A DNA stretch of 64,000 nucleotides from Lentisalinibacter salinarum (GTDB lineage Bacteria > Pseudomonadota > Gammaproteobacteria > Steroidobacterales > Woeseiaceae), in assembly GCF_040706555.1 (NCBI RefSeq), contig NZ_JAPDRH010000002.1:1178001-1242000 (forward strand). The letters run 5' to 3'. How positions within the stretch are numbered: the stretch's first letter is position 1; each line of letters begins with the position of its first letter. The position numbers were made by a program, and so were the translations under genes. The notes under the pieces were generated by a model that did not search any database, was not told the DNA's origin, and saw only the letters and a list, made by a program, of their open reading frames with translations. Below are positions 51,376-59,399 of the stretch, piece by piece.

Positions 51376-51974
51376 CACTGGGTCTCCTCTTCCAGATAAC
51401 GATAGGTCTTGGCCGTCACGTCCAGCGACAGCTGATCGAACTGCTCGTCGGTGGCCGGCTGGATCTGGATGTCGTGCAGCGTCACGATCCGCGGCAGCGC
51501 GGCCACGCTGCTGGCGAAATTCGCGAGCTCGTGATAGCTGCCTGCCAGCTGGATCTTGATGGGCTTCTCGGCATAGAAGTCTTTGCGGAGCTCGCCCTGG
51601 GGCTCGAACAGCTTCTCCTCCAGCCCCGCCGCCAGACCGGTCTGGGAGATGTCCACGATCAGGTTCGGTATCTCGGTCTCGCCGGGCAGCTGGCGCAGCA
51701 TGGTGCCGAAGGACTGCTGCATCTGCGCGAGCTGGGCACGGTAGGCGTCGAAGTTGGCCGCCTTGCTCTGCTTGGTCTCGAAGGTCTGTCTGAGCTCCTG
51801 CTCGCGCGCCTCGGCGCGCTCCAGCAGCGGCACCTTGTTCTTCACCACCGTCATGTAGATGCCGAACACGGTGACCGCGACGAAAACGATGACGATGGCG
51901 CCGACGCGGAAGGCGAGAGGCCAGCGGCCGACGTCGTTGGTATCGAGATTGCGCAGTTCCTCGATGACGTTCAT
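51375..51974 (-). CDS. pilO: Type IV pilus alignment protein PilO
   Basis: 199-residue bitopic inner-membrane protein that forms a heterodimer with PilN. Membrane helix at residues about 20-42 (LAFRVGAIVIVFVAVTVFGI), a coiled coil (RAEAREQELRQTFETKQSKAA), and a periplasmic domain with LPGETEIPNLIVDISQTGLA and LAGSYHELANFASSVAALPRI typical of PilO. It overlaps pilN by four bases. Confidence 0.94.
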   Translation of the reverse strand: MNVIEELRNLDTNDVGRWPLAFRVGAIVIVFVAVTVFGIYMTVVKNKVPLLERAEAREQELRQTFETKQSKAANFDAYRAQLAQMQQSFGTMLRQLPGETEIPNLIVDISQTGLAAGLEEKLFEPQGELRKDFYAEKPIKIQLAGSYHELANFASSVAALPRIVTLHDIQIQPATDEQFDQLSLDVTAKTYRYLEEETQ

Positions 51975-52540
51975 GCGGCCTCCTCCTCATCCTCGTCCAG
52001 CACCTTCACCTGCTTCGCCTTCAGCGTGAAGTTGAAGCGCTCGGCCTGGCCCGAGTCCACGGTGCGGATCTGCTCGAGGTCCGGGTCGGTGAGCCACTCG
52101 GAGGCGTCGATGTTGCGCATGAAGGCGGACACCCGGGTGCTCGATTGCGCGGTGCCGGTGATCTGGATCTCCCGGCCGGTCTGCTTGACGCCGGTGAGAT
52201 AGACTCCCTCCGGCAGCGTGCGCACCAGTTCGTCGAACAGGTGCACGACCATCGGGCGACTGGTCTGCAATTGCTCGATGATCTCCATGCGGGCCAACAG
52301 GCGTTCCTTCTGCCGCTCCAGGCCCTCGATCTCCTTGATGGCCTTGTTCAGCTCGGCGATCTCGGTCTCGAGCCGCTGGTTGCGATCTTCCTGGTAGTCG
52401 ATGCGGCTCTGGTAGAACATGTTGCCCAGCCAGATCACGAGGCCGGCCAGCAGCACCGACAGCACGATGGCGATGCCGAATTGTTGCTGGCGTTGCTTGC
52501 GCTGCTCTTCGCGCCAAGGCAGTAGGTTGATACGCGGCAT
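51971..52540 (-). CDS. pilN: Type IV pilus assembly protein PilN
   Basis: 189-residue inner-membrane protein. The N-terminus MPRINLLPWREEQRK contains the INLLPWR motif that binds the PilM groove. One membrane helix (residues about 22-42), coiled coil (RLETEIAELNKAIKEIEGLE), then a ferredoxin-like periplasmic domain with PEGVYLTGVKQTGREIQITG. Start overlaps the pilM stop by one base. Confidence 0.95.
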   Translation of the reverse strand: MPRINLLPWREEQRKQRQQQFGIAIVLSVLLAGLVIWLGNMFYQSRIDYQEDRNQRLETEIAELNKAIKEIEGLERQKERLLARMEIIEQLQTSRPMVVHLFDELVRTLPEGVYLTGVKQTGREIQITGTAQSSTRVSAFMRNIDASEWLTDPDLEQIRTVDSGQAERFNFTLKAKQVKVLDEDEEEAA

Positions 52541-53601
52541 CAGTCGAAGCTCCTCAATGCGAGCCCGCAGGCGATCAGCAGCGCCGTGGAATCCTTGGTG
52601 ACGCCCTGGGATTTGGCTTTCGATGCGACCTTCATCTGGCCGAGCGGGTCACCGATCTCCGTCGGGATGCCCACCCGGCTCGAGATGACGTCGGCGATAC
52701 CCGGTATGTTGGCGCAGCCGCCGCAGACCAGGATCATGTCGGGCTGCTCCCGGCCGCCGCCGGAGGCCAGGTAGAACTGCAGCGAGCGACTGACCTGCTG
52801 GGTCATGTCGTCGATGAAGGGGTCGAGCACCTCGGGCTGGTAGTTGCTGGGCAGACCGCCTTCCTTCTTCGCCCGGCCCGCGTCCTCCATGGACAGTCCG
52901 TAGGTCCGCATGATCTCTTCGGTGAGCTGCACGCCGCCGAAGGCGAAGTCGCGCGTGTAGATGACCTTCAGGTCGTCCAGCACACTGAACGTGGTGGCGC
53001 TGGCGCCGATGTCGACCACGGCGACCGACTGGCCGACGCCGCCGTTCGGCATCTGGTGGGTGAGGAGTTGGCAGGCGTTCTCCAGGGCGAAGGCCTCGAC
53101 GTCGACCACCCGGGCAGAGAGGCCGGCGGCATCCACGGCCGCCTGGCGCTGGTCCACGTTGTCCGTCCGCGTGGCCACCAGCAGCACATCGTTCATGTCC
53201 GGGTCGTTCTCGTTCGGCCCGATCACCTCGAAATCGAAGCTGACCTCTTCCATGGGGAACGGAATGTACTGGTCGGCCTGGATCTCCACCTGCCCCTCGA
53301 GATCCTTGTCGGCCAGAGACGCCGGCATCTGGATCACCTTGGTGATGGCGGCATCGCCGCTGATGGCGATGGCCACGTCCTTGCACTTGGTGGCGGCCCG
53401 CTTCACCGCCCGCCGGATGGCACCGCCCACGGCCTGGGCGTCGACGATGTTTTTCTCGTTGATGGAATTGGGCGGGGTCGGCTCGGCCGCGTACGATTCG
53501 ACGCGGTAGCGTTTGCCGCTCTGGGACAGCTCGATGAGTTTGACCGACGATGTCGTTATGTCAAGCCCCAGGAGCGGACGATTTTTCTTGCCGAATTGCA
53601 C
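52540..53601 (-). CDS. pilM: Type IV pilus actin-like ATPase PilM
   Basis: 353-residue cytoplasmic, FtsA/actin-like protein of the pilus alignment complex. LLGLDITTSSVKLIELS is the phosphate 1 motif, VAVVDIGASATTFSVL phosphate 2, and DMILVCGGCANIPGIADVI the adenosine motif. The start is GTG at 53601, preceded by GGAAGGGA. First gene of pilMNOPQ and divergent from mrcA, the standard arrangement. Confidence 0.95.
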   Translation of the reverse strand: MQFGKKNRPLLGLDITTSSVKLIELSQSGKRYRVESYAAEPTPPNSINEKNIVDAQAVGGAIRRAVKRAATKCKDVAIAISGDAAITKVIQMPASLADKDLEGQVEIQADQYIPFPMEEVSFDFEVIGPNENDPDMNDVLLVATRTDNVDQRQAAVDAAGLSARVVDVEAFALENACQLLTHQMPNGGVGQSVAVVDIGASATTFSVLDDLKVIYTRDFAFGGVQLTEEIMRTYGLSMEDAGRAKKEGGLPSNYQPEVLDPFIDDMTQQVSRSLQFYLASGGGREQPDMILVCGGCANIPGIADVISSRVGIPTEIGDPLGQMKVASKAKSQGVTKDSTALLIACGLALRSFD

Positions 53602-54028
53602 CTGTTTTCCCTTCCAAGTCCGTAGGTTACGCTGGATAAGTGGTGGGGCGCCTGAAGAAACCGAGTTAACTATATATCAACGAAATGTTAAATAAAACGA
53701 CGCTGATCCCCTGCTGAATGCCCGCGTATAGTAAGGCAGGCCCCGCCGCCTATTCTGTGAACTGTGTACCGGTAGTGAGCCAGGCCCGAAAGTGGCGGGT
53801 GCAGGGAGTTTTGCTGCAACGACACGAGGCTGGCCGGGTGCGGCCTGCCGGGTATGGTTGTAGACTGTCGCCGCGAAGCATTGCGGTCTGGCCCCCCGCT
53901 GACGGTATGATCCGGTCTTCGCCCTGACCCGGACCGCCCCATGCCCCCTTGTTTAACAAGGAACGGTCCGCTTCGGCCGCAGTCACTATGCAGTAAGCCC
54001 CTGACGCTGGCAAGGACCGGAAAGCGCT
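53602..54028. promoter_or_regulatory. Divergent regulatory region pilM / mrcA
   Basis: 427 bases with no supportable gene. Positions 53660-53700 are very AT-rich for this genome. On the minus strand TATAGT (53667-53672) is a candidate pilM -10, with a poor -35 but an AT-rich upstream stretch. On the plus strand another TATAGT (53727-53732) could serve mrcA, with CTGATC 18 bases before it; this would give a 5' leader near 290 bases. A perfect 7+7 palindrome lies at 53947-53961. Confidence 0.5.
53947..53961. promoter_or_regulatory. CCTTGTT-T-AACAAGG palindrome upstream of mrcA
   Basis: Two perfect 7-base inverted arms around one central base, 68 bases before the mrcA start, inside its presumed 5' leader. 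It could be an operator or a small hairpin. No known regulator consensus is recognised. Confidence 0.45.
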
Positions 54029-56617
54029 TTGGCAACAAGATCTTTCACTCGCATCCTCGCCGGACTGGCCGGCACGGTGGCCATACTCGCCCTGTCGCTG
54101 ACGGCGGGTGTCGTCGGTGCGTACCACTACACGCTGGCAGGCCTGCCCGAGGCGGCAACCATCCGGGACATCCCCCTGCAGATTCCGCTCAGGGTCTACA
54201 GCCGGGACGGGAGGCTGATCGCCGAGATCGGTGAGCAGCGCCGCATACCGGTGGAATACGACGAGATTCCCGGGCACGTGGTGCAGGCTTTCCTGGCCGC
54301 CGAGGACGACCGCTTTTTCGAACATCCGGGCATCGACTATCAGGGCGTGCTGCGCGCCGGCATCAATTTCCTGCTGACCGGCTCGCGCAGCCAGGGCGGC
54401 AGCACGATCACCCAGCAGCTGGCCCGGGACTACTTCCTCACCCGCGAGCGGCTGTTCACCCGCAAGATCCGCGAGGCGTTCCTGGCCTGGAAGATCGAGA
54501 AGGAATTCAGCAAGGAGGAGATCCTTGCCATGTTCCTGAACAAGATGTTCTTCGGCCAGCGGGCCTACGGCGTGGCCGCCGCCTCCCGGGTGTACTTCAA
54601 CAAAACCCTCGAGGAGATCAACGCCGCGGAAGCCGCGACCCTGGCCGGCCTGCTGCAGGCGCCTTCGGCCTACAACCCGGTGCGCAGCCCGGAGAAGGCC
54701 ACCTCGCGGCGGAGCTACGTGCTGCGCCGCATGCACGAGCTGGACTACCTCACCGAAGCCGAGTACGAGGCGGCCATGGAGTACCCCATGGAGTCCCGCC
54801 TGTACGGGCCGGCGGTCGAGCTGACCGCCCCCTACCTGGCCGAGATGGTGCGTCGGGAGATGCTGGAGCGCTATGGCCCCGAGATCTACTCCGGGGGCTA
54901 TCGGGTGACCACCACGCTCGACTCCTCGCTGCAGACGGCCGCCGTGTACGCGGTGCGCAACGGCCTGCTGGAATACGACCGGCGCCATGGCTACCGCGGG
55001 CCGCTGGCGAGGCTCGAGCTGCCCGTGCCGGCCGGCGGCGACGGCGGCACTAATGGCCGGGGCAACGGCCAGGGCAGTGGCGGCGACGGCAGCTATTCGG
55101 GCAGCGGCTATCCGGCGCTCCCGCCGGACGTGCTGCAGACCCTGGAGGACTATCCGGAGCCCGGCGGCCTGCGCGTGGGCGTTGTGGTCGGCCTCGGCGA
55201 GGACAACAGCGCGGCCGTGGCCCTGCGGCGCGATCGCATCGTGCGGGTGCCCTGGTCGGGCATCAGCTGGGCCAAGCGCTACATCGACGACGACCGCGTG
55301 GGCTCGCCGCCGGATTCCGTCGGCGAGGTACTGGCCGTGGGCGACGTCATCCACGTGATGCCGACGGTCTCGGACAGATGGGCCCTGGCCCAGGTACCGG
55401 CCGCCCAGGGCGCGCTGGTGTCGGTGGACCCGGACGACGGCGCGGTGGTAGGCCTCGTCGGCGGTTTCGATTACGCGGCCAGCAAGTTCAACCGGGCGGT
55501 GCAGATCCGGCGCCAGCCCGGCTCCGCCTTCAAGCCGTTCATCTACTCCGCGGCGCTGGAGAACGGGTTCACCGCGGCTACCATCGTCAACGACACGCCG
55601 GTGGTATTCGAGTCCGAGGAACTGGAAGGGCCGTGGAAGCCAATCAACTACACGGGGAAGTTCTACGGGCCTGTGCGCCTGCGCGAGGCCCTTTACCGCT
55701 CGCTGAACCTGGCTTCGGTGCGGGTGCTGATCGGCACCGGGCTCGGCGACGCGGTGCCGCACATCCGCAGCTTCGGCTTCGCGAACGAGGCCGTGCCCTA
55801 CAACTACTCTCTGGCGCTGGGCAGCGGTGCCGTCTCCCCGCTGGACATGGCGCTGGGCTATGCCGTGTTCGCGAACGGCGGCTACCGGGTGGAGCCCTAC
55901 TTCATCGACCGCATCGAAGACAGCGAAGGCAATGTGCTGCATCGGGCCGACCCGCCGCTCGTGTGCCCGGAGTGCGAATACAGCGAGGAACTGGCGGAGA
56001 CCGATGACGACCCCTTCGCCGACCCCCTCACTCGCGTCGAGCAACTGGAGGGCCGGACCCTCGACTGGCGGCCCACGGCGAACGAGGATCCCAGGCTCTA
56101 CGCCGGCATCCGACTCGCCGACCGGGTGATCACGAGGGAGAATGCGTTCCTGGTGGCCGACATGATGCGCGACGTCATCCGCCGCGGCACCGGGCGGCGG
56201 GCCCGCTCGCTGGGCCGGGACGATCTGTACGGCAAGACCGGCACCTCCAACGATCGCCGCGACGCCTGGTTCGGCGGCTTCAACGCCGACCTGGTGGCCG
56301 TCACCTGGGTGGGCTTCGACGAGGACAAGCCGCTGGGGGCGGGCGAGGAGGGTTCGCGCACGGCGCTGCCCGTCTGGATCCACTTCATGGAGCGGGCGCT
56401 CGACGGCGCGCCGACCGCTCGCGTCGAGGAGCCGGAGGGCCTCGTCACGGTGCGCGTCTCGCCGGAGACCGGCCGCCCCGTGAGCTCGGACGACGGCAAT
56501 TTCATCTTCGAGAAATTCCGCGTCGGCAACGAGCCGGAAGCTGGTACGATCGGCGGCGCGGACGAGATCTACAACGATACCGGCTCGAGCGGCGACATCG
56601 AGGATCCCATCTTCTGA
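54029..56617 (+). CDS. mrcA: Penicillin-binding protein 1A (bifunctional)
   Basis: 862-residue class A PBP. The start is TTG with GGAAAG about six bases upstream. Cytoplasmic end and membrane anchor at residues about 8-32; glycosyltransferase domain with EDDRFFEHPGIDYQGVLRA (catalytic Glu), GGSTITQQLARDYFL and KIREAFLAWKIEKEFSKEEIL; an OB-like insert typical of PBP1A; transpeptidase domain with Ser499 in PGSAFKPFIY, YNYSLALGSGAVSP (SxN region), and KTGTSNDRRDAWFGG (KTG at 736-738). A Gly/Ser/Asn-rich stretch at residues about 336-361 is unusual. Divergent from pilM, as in pseudomonads. Confidence 0.95.
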   Translation: MATRSFTRILAGLAGTVAILALSLTAGVVGAYHYTLAGLPEAATIRDIPLQIPLRVYSRDGRLIAEIGEQRRIPVEYDEIPGHVVQAFLAAEDDRFFEHPGIDYQGVLRAGINFLLTGSRSQGGSTITQQLARDYFLTRERLFTRKIREAFLAWKIEKEFSKEEILAMFLNKMFFGQRAYGVAAASRVYFNKTLEEINAAEAATLAGLLQAPSAYNPVRSPEKATSRRSYVLRRMHELDYLTEAEYEAAMEYPMESRLYGPAVELTAPYLAEMVRREMLERYGPEIYSGGYRVTTTLDSSLQTAAVYAVRNGLLEYDRRHGYRGPLARLELPVPAGGDGGTNGRGNGQGSGGDGSYSGSGYPALPPDVLQTLEDYPEPGGLRVGVVVGLGEDNSAAVALRRDRIVRVPWSGISWAKRYIDDDRVGSPPDSVGEVLAVGDVIHVMPTVSDRWALAQVPAAQGALVSVDPDDGAVVGLVGGFDYAASKFNRAVQIRRQPGSAFKPFIYSAALENGFTAATIVNDTPVVFESEELEGPWKPINYTGKFYGPVRLREALYRSLNLASVRVLIGTGLGDAVPHIRSFGFANEAVPYNYSLALGSGAVSPLDMALGYAVFANGGYRVEPYFIDRIEDSEGNVLHRADPPLVCPECEYSEELAETDDDPFADPLTRVEQLEGRTLDWRPTANEDPRLYAGIRLADRVITRENAFLVADMMRDVIRRGTGRRARSLGRDDLYGKTGTSNDRRDAWFGGFNADLVAVTWVGFDEDKPLGAGEEGSRTALPVWIHFMERALDGAPTARVEEPEGLVTVRVSPETGRPVSSDDGNFIFEKFRVGNEPEAGTIGGADEIYNDTGSSGDIEDPIF

Positions 56618-56654
56618 CAGCCGCCGGGTGCCGGCCCGATCGCAGGAGAGCGCC

Positions 56655-57275
56655 ATGCCGAAGCATGACGAGTTGTGCCGGACCCGCCAGCTGCTGGCAC
56701 GCGAAGCGGCCCGCATCATCGCCGACCACGGCATCGAGAACTACCGTCAGGCCAAGGTGAAGGCCGCGGAGCGGCTGGGCTTCCGCGAACGGGGCGCGCT
56801 GCCGAGCAACACCGAGATCGAATCGGCGCTGATCGAGCACCACCGGCTGTTCGGCGCCTCGGACCATTCCGAACTGCTGGACCGCCTGCGGCGCATCGCG
56901 CTGGAGGTGATGCACCGCTTCGCCGATTTCCGCCCACGCCTTGTCGGTCCCGTGCTGGCCGGCACGGCGGCTTCCCATTCCGCCATCAACCTGCATCTGT
57001 TCGCGGACTCGCCGGAGGAGGTGGCCTGGCAGCTGGAAGGCGAGCAGACCGCCTACCAGCTCTACGAACGGCGGCTGAAGAGCCGCCAGGACCGGCTGGA
57101 TACCTACCCCGGTTATCGTTTCCGTTGCGCCGAGGCCACGGTGGAGGCGACGGTATTCCCCGAGAAAGGGCTCAGGCAGGCACCGATCAGCCCGGTGGAC
57201 GGCCGGCCGATGCGCCGGGCGGACAAACGCAAGCTGGAGAAGCTGCTGGCCGAGGCGCCGGCCCCTATAGTCTGA
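56655..57275 (+). CDS. Conserved protein of unknown function
   Basis: 206 residues from an ATG with AGGAG eight bases upstream. I do not recognise a named domain. The N-terminal half is helical and basic (CRTRQLLAREAARIIADHGI, then YRQAKVKAAERLGF), the middle reads RPRLVGPVLAGTAASHSAIN followed by LHLFADSPEEVAWQL, which resembles the G-[ST] plus Asp pattern of nucleotidyltransferase folds, and the end is basic (MRRADKRKLEKLL). No signal or membrane segment. It lies 37 bases after mrcA on the same strand. A nucleotidyltransferase-like role is only a suggestion. Confidence 0.75.
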   Translation: MPKHDELCRTRQLLAREAARIIADHGIENYRQAKVKAAERLGFRERGALPSNTEIESALIEHHRLFGASDHSELLDRLRRIALEVMHRFADFRPRLVGPVLAGTAASHSAINLHLFADSPEEVAWQLEGEQTAYQLYERRLKSRQDRLDTYPGYRFRCAEATVEATVFPEKGLRQAPISPVDGRPMRRADKRKLEKLLAEAPAPIV

Positions 57276-57320
57276 ACGACAGTCTGACCGGTAGTCCGAC
57301 CGATAGCCCGGGCCTGCCGT

Positions 57321-57345
57321 CCGCGCGCCCCGCCCGGGCGCGCGG
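57321..57345. terminator. GC hairpin between convergent genes
   Basis: CCGCGCGCCC and GGGCGCGCGG form a perfect 10-bp stem with a five-base loop, in the gap between the gene ending at 57275 and gltA ending at 57348. It has no T run, so a bidirectional terminator role is tentative. Confidence 0.45.
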
Positions 57346-57347
57346 AA

Positions 57348-58640
57348 TCAGCGCTGGTCCAGGGGCAGGTAGTCCCTGACGCCGGGGCCGGTGTAGAGCT
57401 GGCGCGGCCGGCTGATGCGCCGTCCGGGCTCGGTGATCATCTCCCGCCAGTGAGCCACCCAGCCGACCGTGCGGCCGATGGCGAACATGACCGTGAACAT
57501 CGACGTGGGGATGCCGAGCGCCCGGTAGATGATGCCCGAGTAGAAGTCCACGTTCGGGTACAGATTCTTCTCGACGAAGTACTCGTCCTTCAGCGCGACC
57601 TGCTCCAGCTCTAGGGCCAGCTCGAACAGCGGGTTGTCGTCGTTGCCGAGCTTCTTCAGCACCTTGTGGCACATCTCGCGGATAATCTTCGCCCGGGGAT
57701 CGAAATTCTTGTAGACCCGGTGGCCGAAGCCCATCAGACGGAAAGGATCGTCCTTGTCCTTGGCCTTGGCGACGTATTTCGGGATGTTCTTCACGTCGCC
57801 GATCTCCTCGAGCATCTCCAGCACCGCCTCGTTGGCGCCGCCGTGGGCCGGGCCCCAGAGTGCCGAGATGCCGGCCGCGACGGCCGAGTAGGGGTTCGCG
57901 CCGGAGCTGCCGGCCATGCGCACCGTGGAGGTGGAGCAGTTCTGCTCGTGGTCGGCATGCAGGATGAACAGCAGGTCCAGGGCCTCGGCGGCGACCGGGT
58001 CCACGTGATAGGGCTCGGCCGGCACCGCGAAGAACATGTTCAGCAGGTTCGAGCAGTAGTCCAGGTCGTTGCGCGGATAGATGAACGGCTGGCCGATGGA
58101 GTGCTTGTAGGCCGCGGCGGCGATGGTGGGCAGCTTGGCGATGATGCGGTGGGCGAAGATATCGCGCTGGCGCTCGTCGTGGATATTCATGGTGTCGTGG
58201 TAGAACGCCGACATGGAGCCGACGACGGCCGACAGCATCGCCATGGGGTGAGCGTCGTAACGGAAGCCCATGAAGAAGCGGGACACCGACTCGTTGAGCA
58301 TGGTGTGCCGGCGGATGATCGACTCGAAGTTCTCCAGTTCGTCCTTGGTGGGCAGGTCGCCGTAGAGGAGCAGGTAGCACACCTCGATGAAGGAGGAATG
58401 CTCGGCGAGCTGCTCGACCGGATAACCGCGATAGAGCAGCACGCCCTCGGCGCCGTCGATGAACGTGATGGTGCTCTCGCAGCTGGCCGTGGAGACGAAG
58501 CCGGGGTCATAGGTGAAGACGCCGCGCTCCCCGTACAGCCTGGAGATATCGACCACGTCCGGGCCGAGGGTGCCCTCGAGTACGGGCAGCTCTGTGCCGT
58601 CGCCCTCGGGGCTGGTCAGCGTGAAGTGCTTCTTGCTCAT
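57348..58640 (-). CDS. gltA: Citrate synthase (type II)
   Basis: Condenses acetyl-CoA and oxaloacetate. 430 residues from the ATG at 58640 (AGGA about nine bases upstream, MSKKHFTLTS). Motifs: YDPGFVSTASCESTITFIDG, GFRYDAHPMAMLSAVVGS, HADHEQNCSTSTVR, GFGHRVYKNFDPRAKII with catalytic His, and NVDFYSGIIYRALGIP with catalytic Asp. Hexameric, NADH-regulated type II enzymes have this length. A second ATG 10 codons upstream is less likely. Confidence 0.96.
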   Translation of the reverse strand: MSKKHFTLTSPEGDGTELPVLEGTLGPDVVDISRLYGERGVFTYDPGFVSTASCESTITFIDGAEGVLLYRGYPVEQLAEHSSFIEVCYLLLYGDLPTKDELENFESIIRRHTMLNESVSRFFMGFRYDAHPMAMLSAVVGSMSAFYHDTMNIHDERQRDIFAHRIIAKLPTIAAAAYKHSIGQPFIYPRNDLDYCSNLLNMFFAVPAEPYHVDPVAAEALDLLFILHADHEQNCSTSTVRMAGSSGANPYSAVAAGISALWGPAHGGANEAVLEMLEEIGDVKNIPKYVAKAKDKDDPFRLMGFGHRVYKNFDPRAKIIREMCHKVLKKLGNDDNPLFELALELEQVALKDEYFVEKNLYPNVDFYSGIIYRALGIPTSMFTVMFAIGRTVGWVAHWREMITEPGRRISRPRQLYTGPGVRDYLPLDQR

Positions 58641-58816
58641 CTTTGATTCCTGGCTGATATCGGATCGCACAAGCGGACGGACGCCGTCACGCGGCGCCCG
58701 GCGCGATCCTCATTCTTTGTGATCCCGGGTCCGTGCGGTGGGCAGGACCTGCCGCGAGATACTTGTATGGTGCCGCAGACGGAGCCGGGCCGGCAAGCGC
58801 CCGGCGCACCCGGGAA

Positions 58817-58837
58817 GGCGTCCCAGGAACGGACGCC
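58817..58837 (-). terminator. Possible hairpin after rpmE
   Basis: GGCGTCC and GGACGCC form a 7-bp stem with a seven-base loop, 8 bases beyond the rpmE stop on the minus strand. There is no T run, so factor-independent termination is doubtful. Confidence 0.3.
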
Positions 58838-58844
58838 GGATCCC

Positions 58845-59048
58845 TCAGGACATGCCGTACTTGCGGCGGAAACGGTCGACGCGGCCGCCCGAGTCCATGA
58901 TCTTCTGCTTGCCCGTGTAGAACGGGTGGCAGGCGGAGCAGACTTCAACGTGCAGCTCCTCGCCGGCCGTCGAGCGGGTCACGAACTCGTTCCCGCAGCT
59001 GCAGATCACCTTGATCTCGTCGTAGCGGGGATGGATATCGGCTTTCAT
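58845..59048 (-). CDS. rpmE: Ribosomal protein L31, zinc-binding type
   Basis: 67-residue L31. ATG at 59048 has GGAG seven bases upstream. The sequence MKADIHPRYDEIKVICSCGN has the CxC pair, and VEVCSACHPFYTGKQ the CxxC pair, so this is the zinc-containing (C+) form. The C-terminus GRVDRFRRKYGM is typical. Zinc-starved cells often replace this form with a C-minus paralogue; none is in the window. Confidence 0.96.
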   Translation of the reverse strand: MKADIHPRYDEIKVICSCGNEFVTRSTAGEELHVEVCSACHPFYTGKQKIMDSGGRVDRFRRKYGMS

Positions 59049-59399
59049 CGTCATTCTCCGGTCGTCTGCCCGCCGGGCGGACAGCGAAAAGGGGCGCGGA
59101 GCATACAGCGCCGGAGGGCCGCTGGCAAGTCCGCGCCGGGCCTCCGCGAAGGGCCGTCCGTTATCCACAAATCCTGTGGATAACTCTGTGGAAGGATTTT
59201 GGCTAAACGCCGCAAGCCCACGATTTTCAAGCCTCCCCGTTAGAATGTCTATTTTCTGTTCACAATAATAACGCTAATTATTTCAAAGCCTTATGGAACT
59301 CTTACAAAGTCGGGTTTCAGCTGATCGCGACTCTACAAGACAAATATAGGGATAGTCCCGACATTGTGCATAACGGTCGCCGGCCGGACCGCCGCGGAG
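59049..59399. other. AT-rich intergenic region with DnaA boxes
   Basis: 351 bases without a gene. From 59161 onward the DNA is strikingly AT-rich for this genome (for example CACAATAATAACGCTAATTA near 59261). It contains TTATCCACA (59161-59169), its exact inverse TGTGGATAA (59175-59183), a weaker TGTGGAAGG (59187-59195), and TGTGCATAA (59365-59373, the TTATNCACA consensus inverted). The first part (59049-59160) looks like an ordinary rpmE leader. Confidence 0.75.
59161..59195. promoter_or_regulatory. DnaA box cluster
   Basis: Two perfect DnaA boxes face each other with five bases between them, followed three bases later by a degenerate third box in the orientation of the second. Such arrangements occur at origins, at DnaA-titrating and DnaA-reactivating loci (datA, DARS), and at DnaA-regulated promoters. 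Confidence 0.7.

Noticed and set aside
53718..53927. Small plus-strand frame in the pilM-mrcA gap
   Set aside because: No ribosome-binding site and no recognisable sequence; overlaps the likely promoter region.
53750..56734. 994-codon minus-strand frame opposite mrcA
   Set aside because: Shadow frame; mrcA has all catalytic motifs on the plus strand.
59250..59300. Chromosomal oriC called outright
   Set aside because: DnaA boxes and AT-richness fit, but dnaA, dnaN, rpmH and mnmG are absent and no skew data are available; kept as a finding only.
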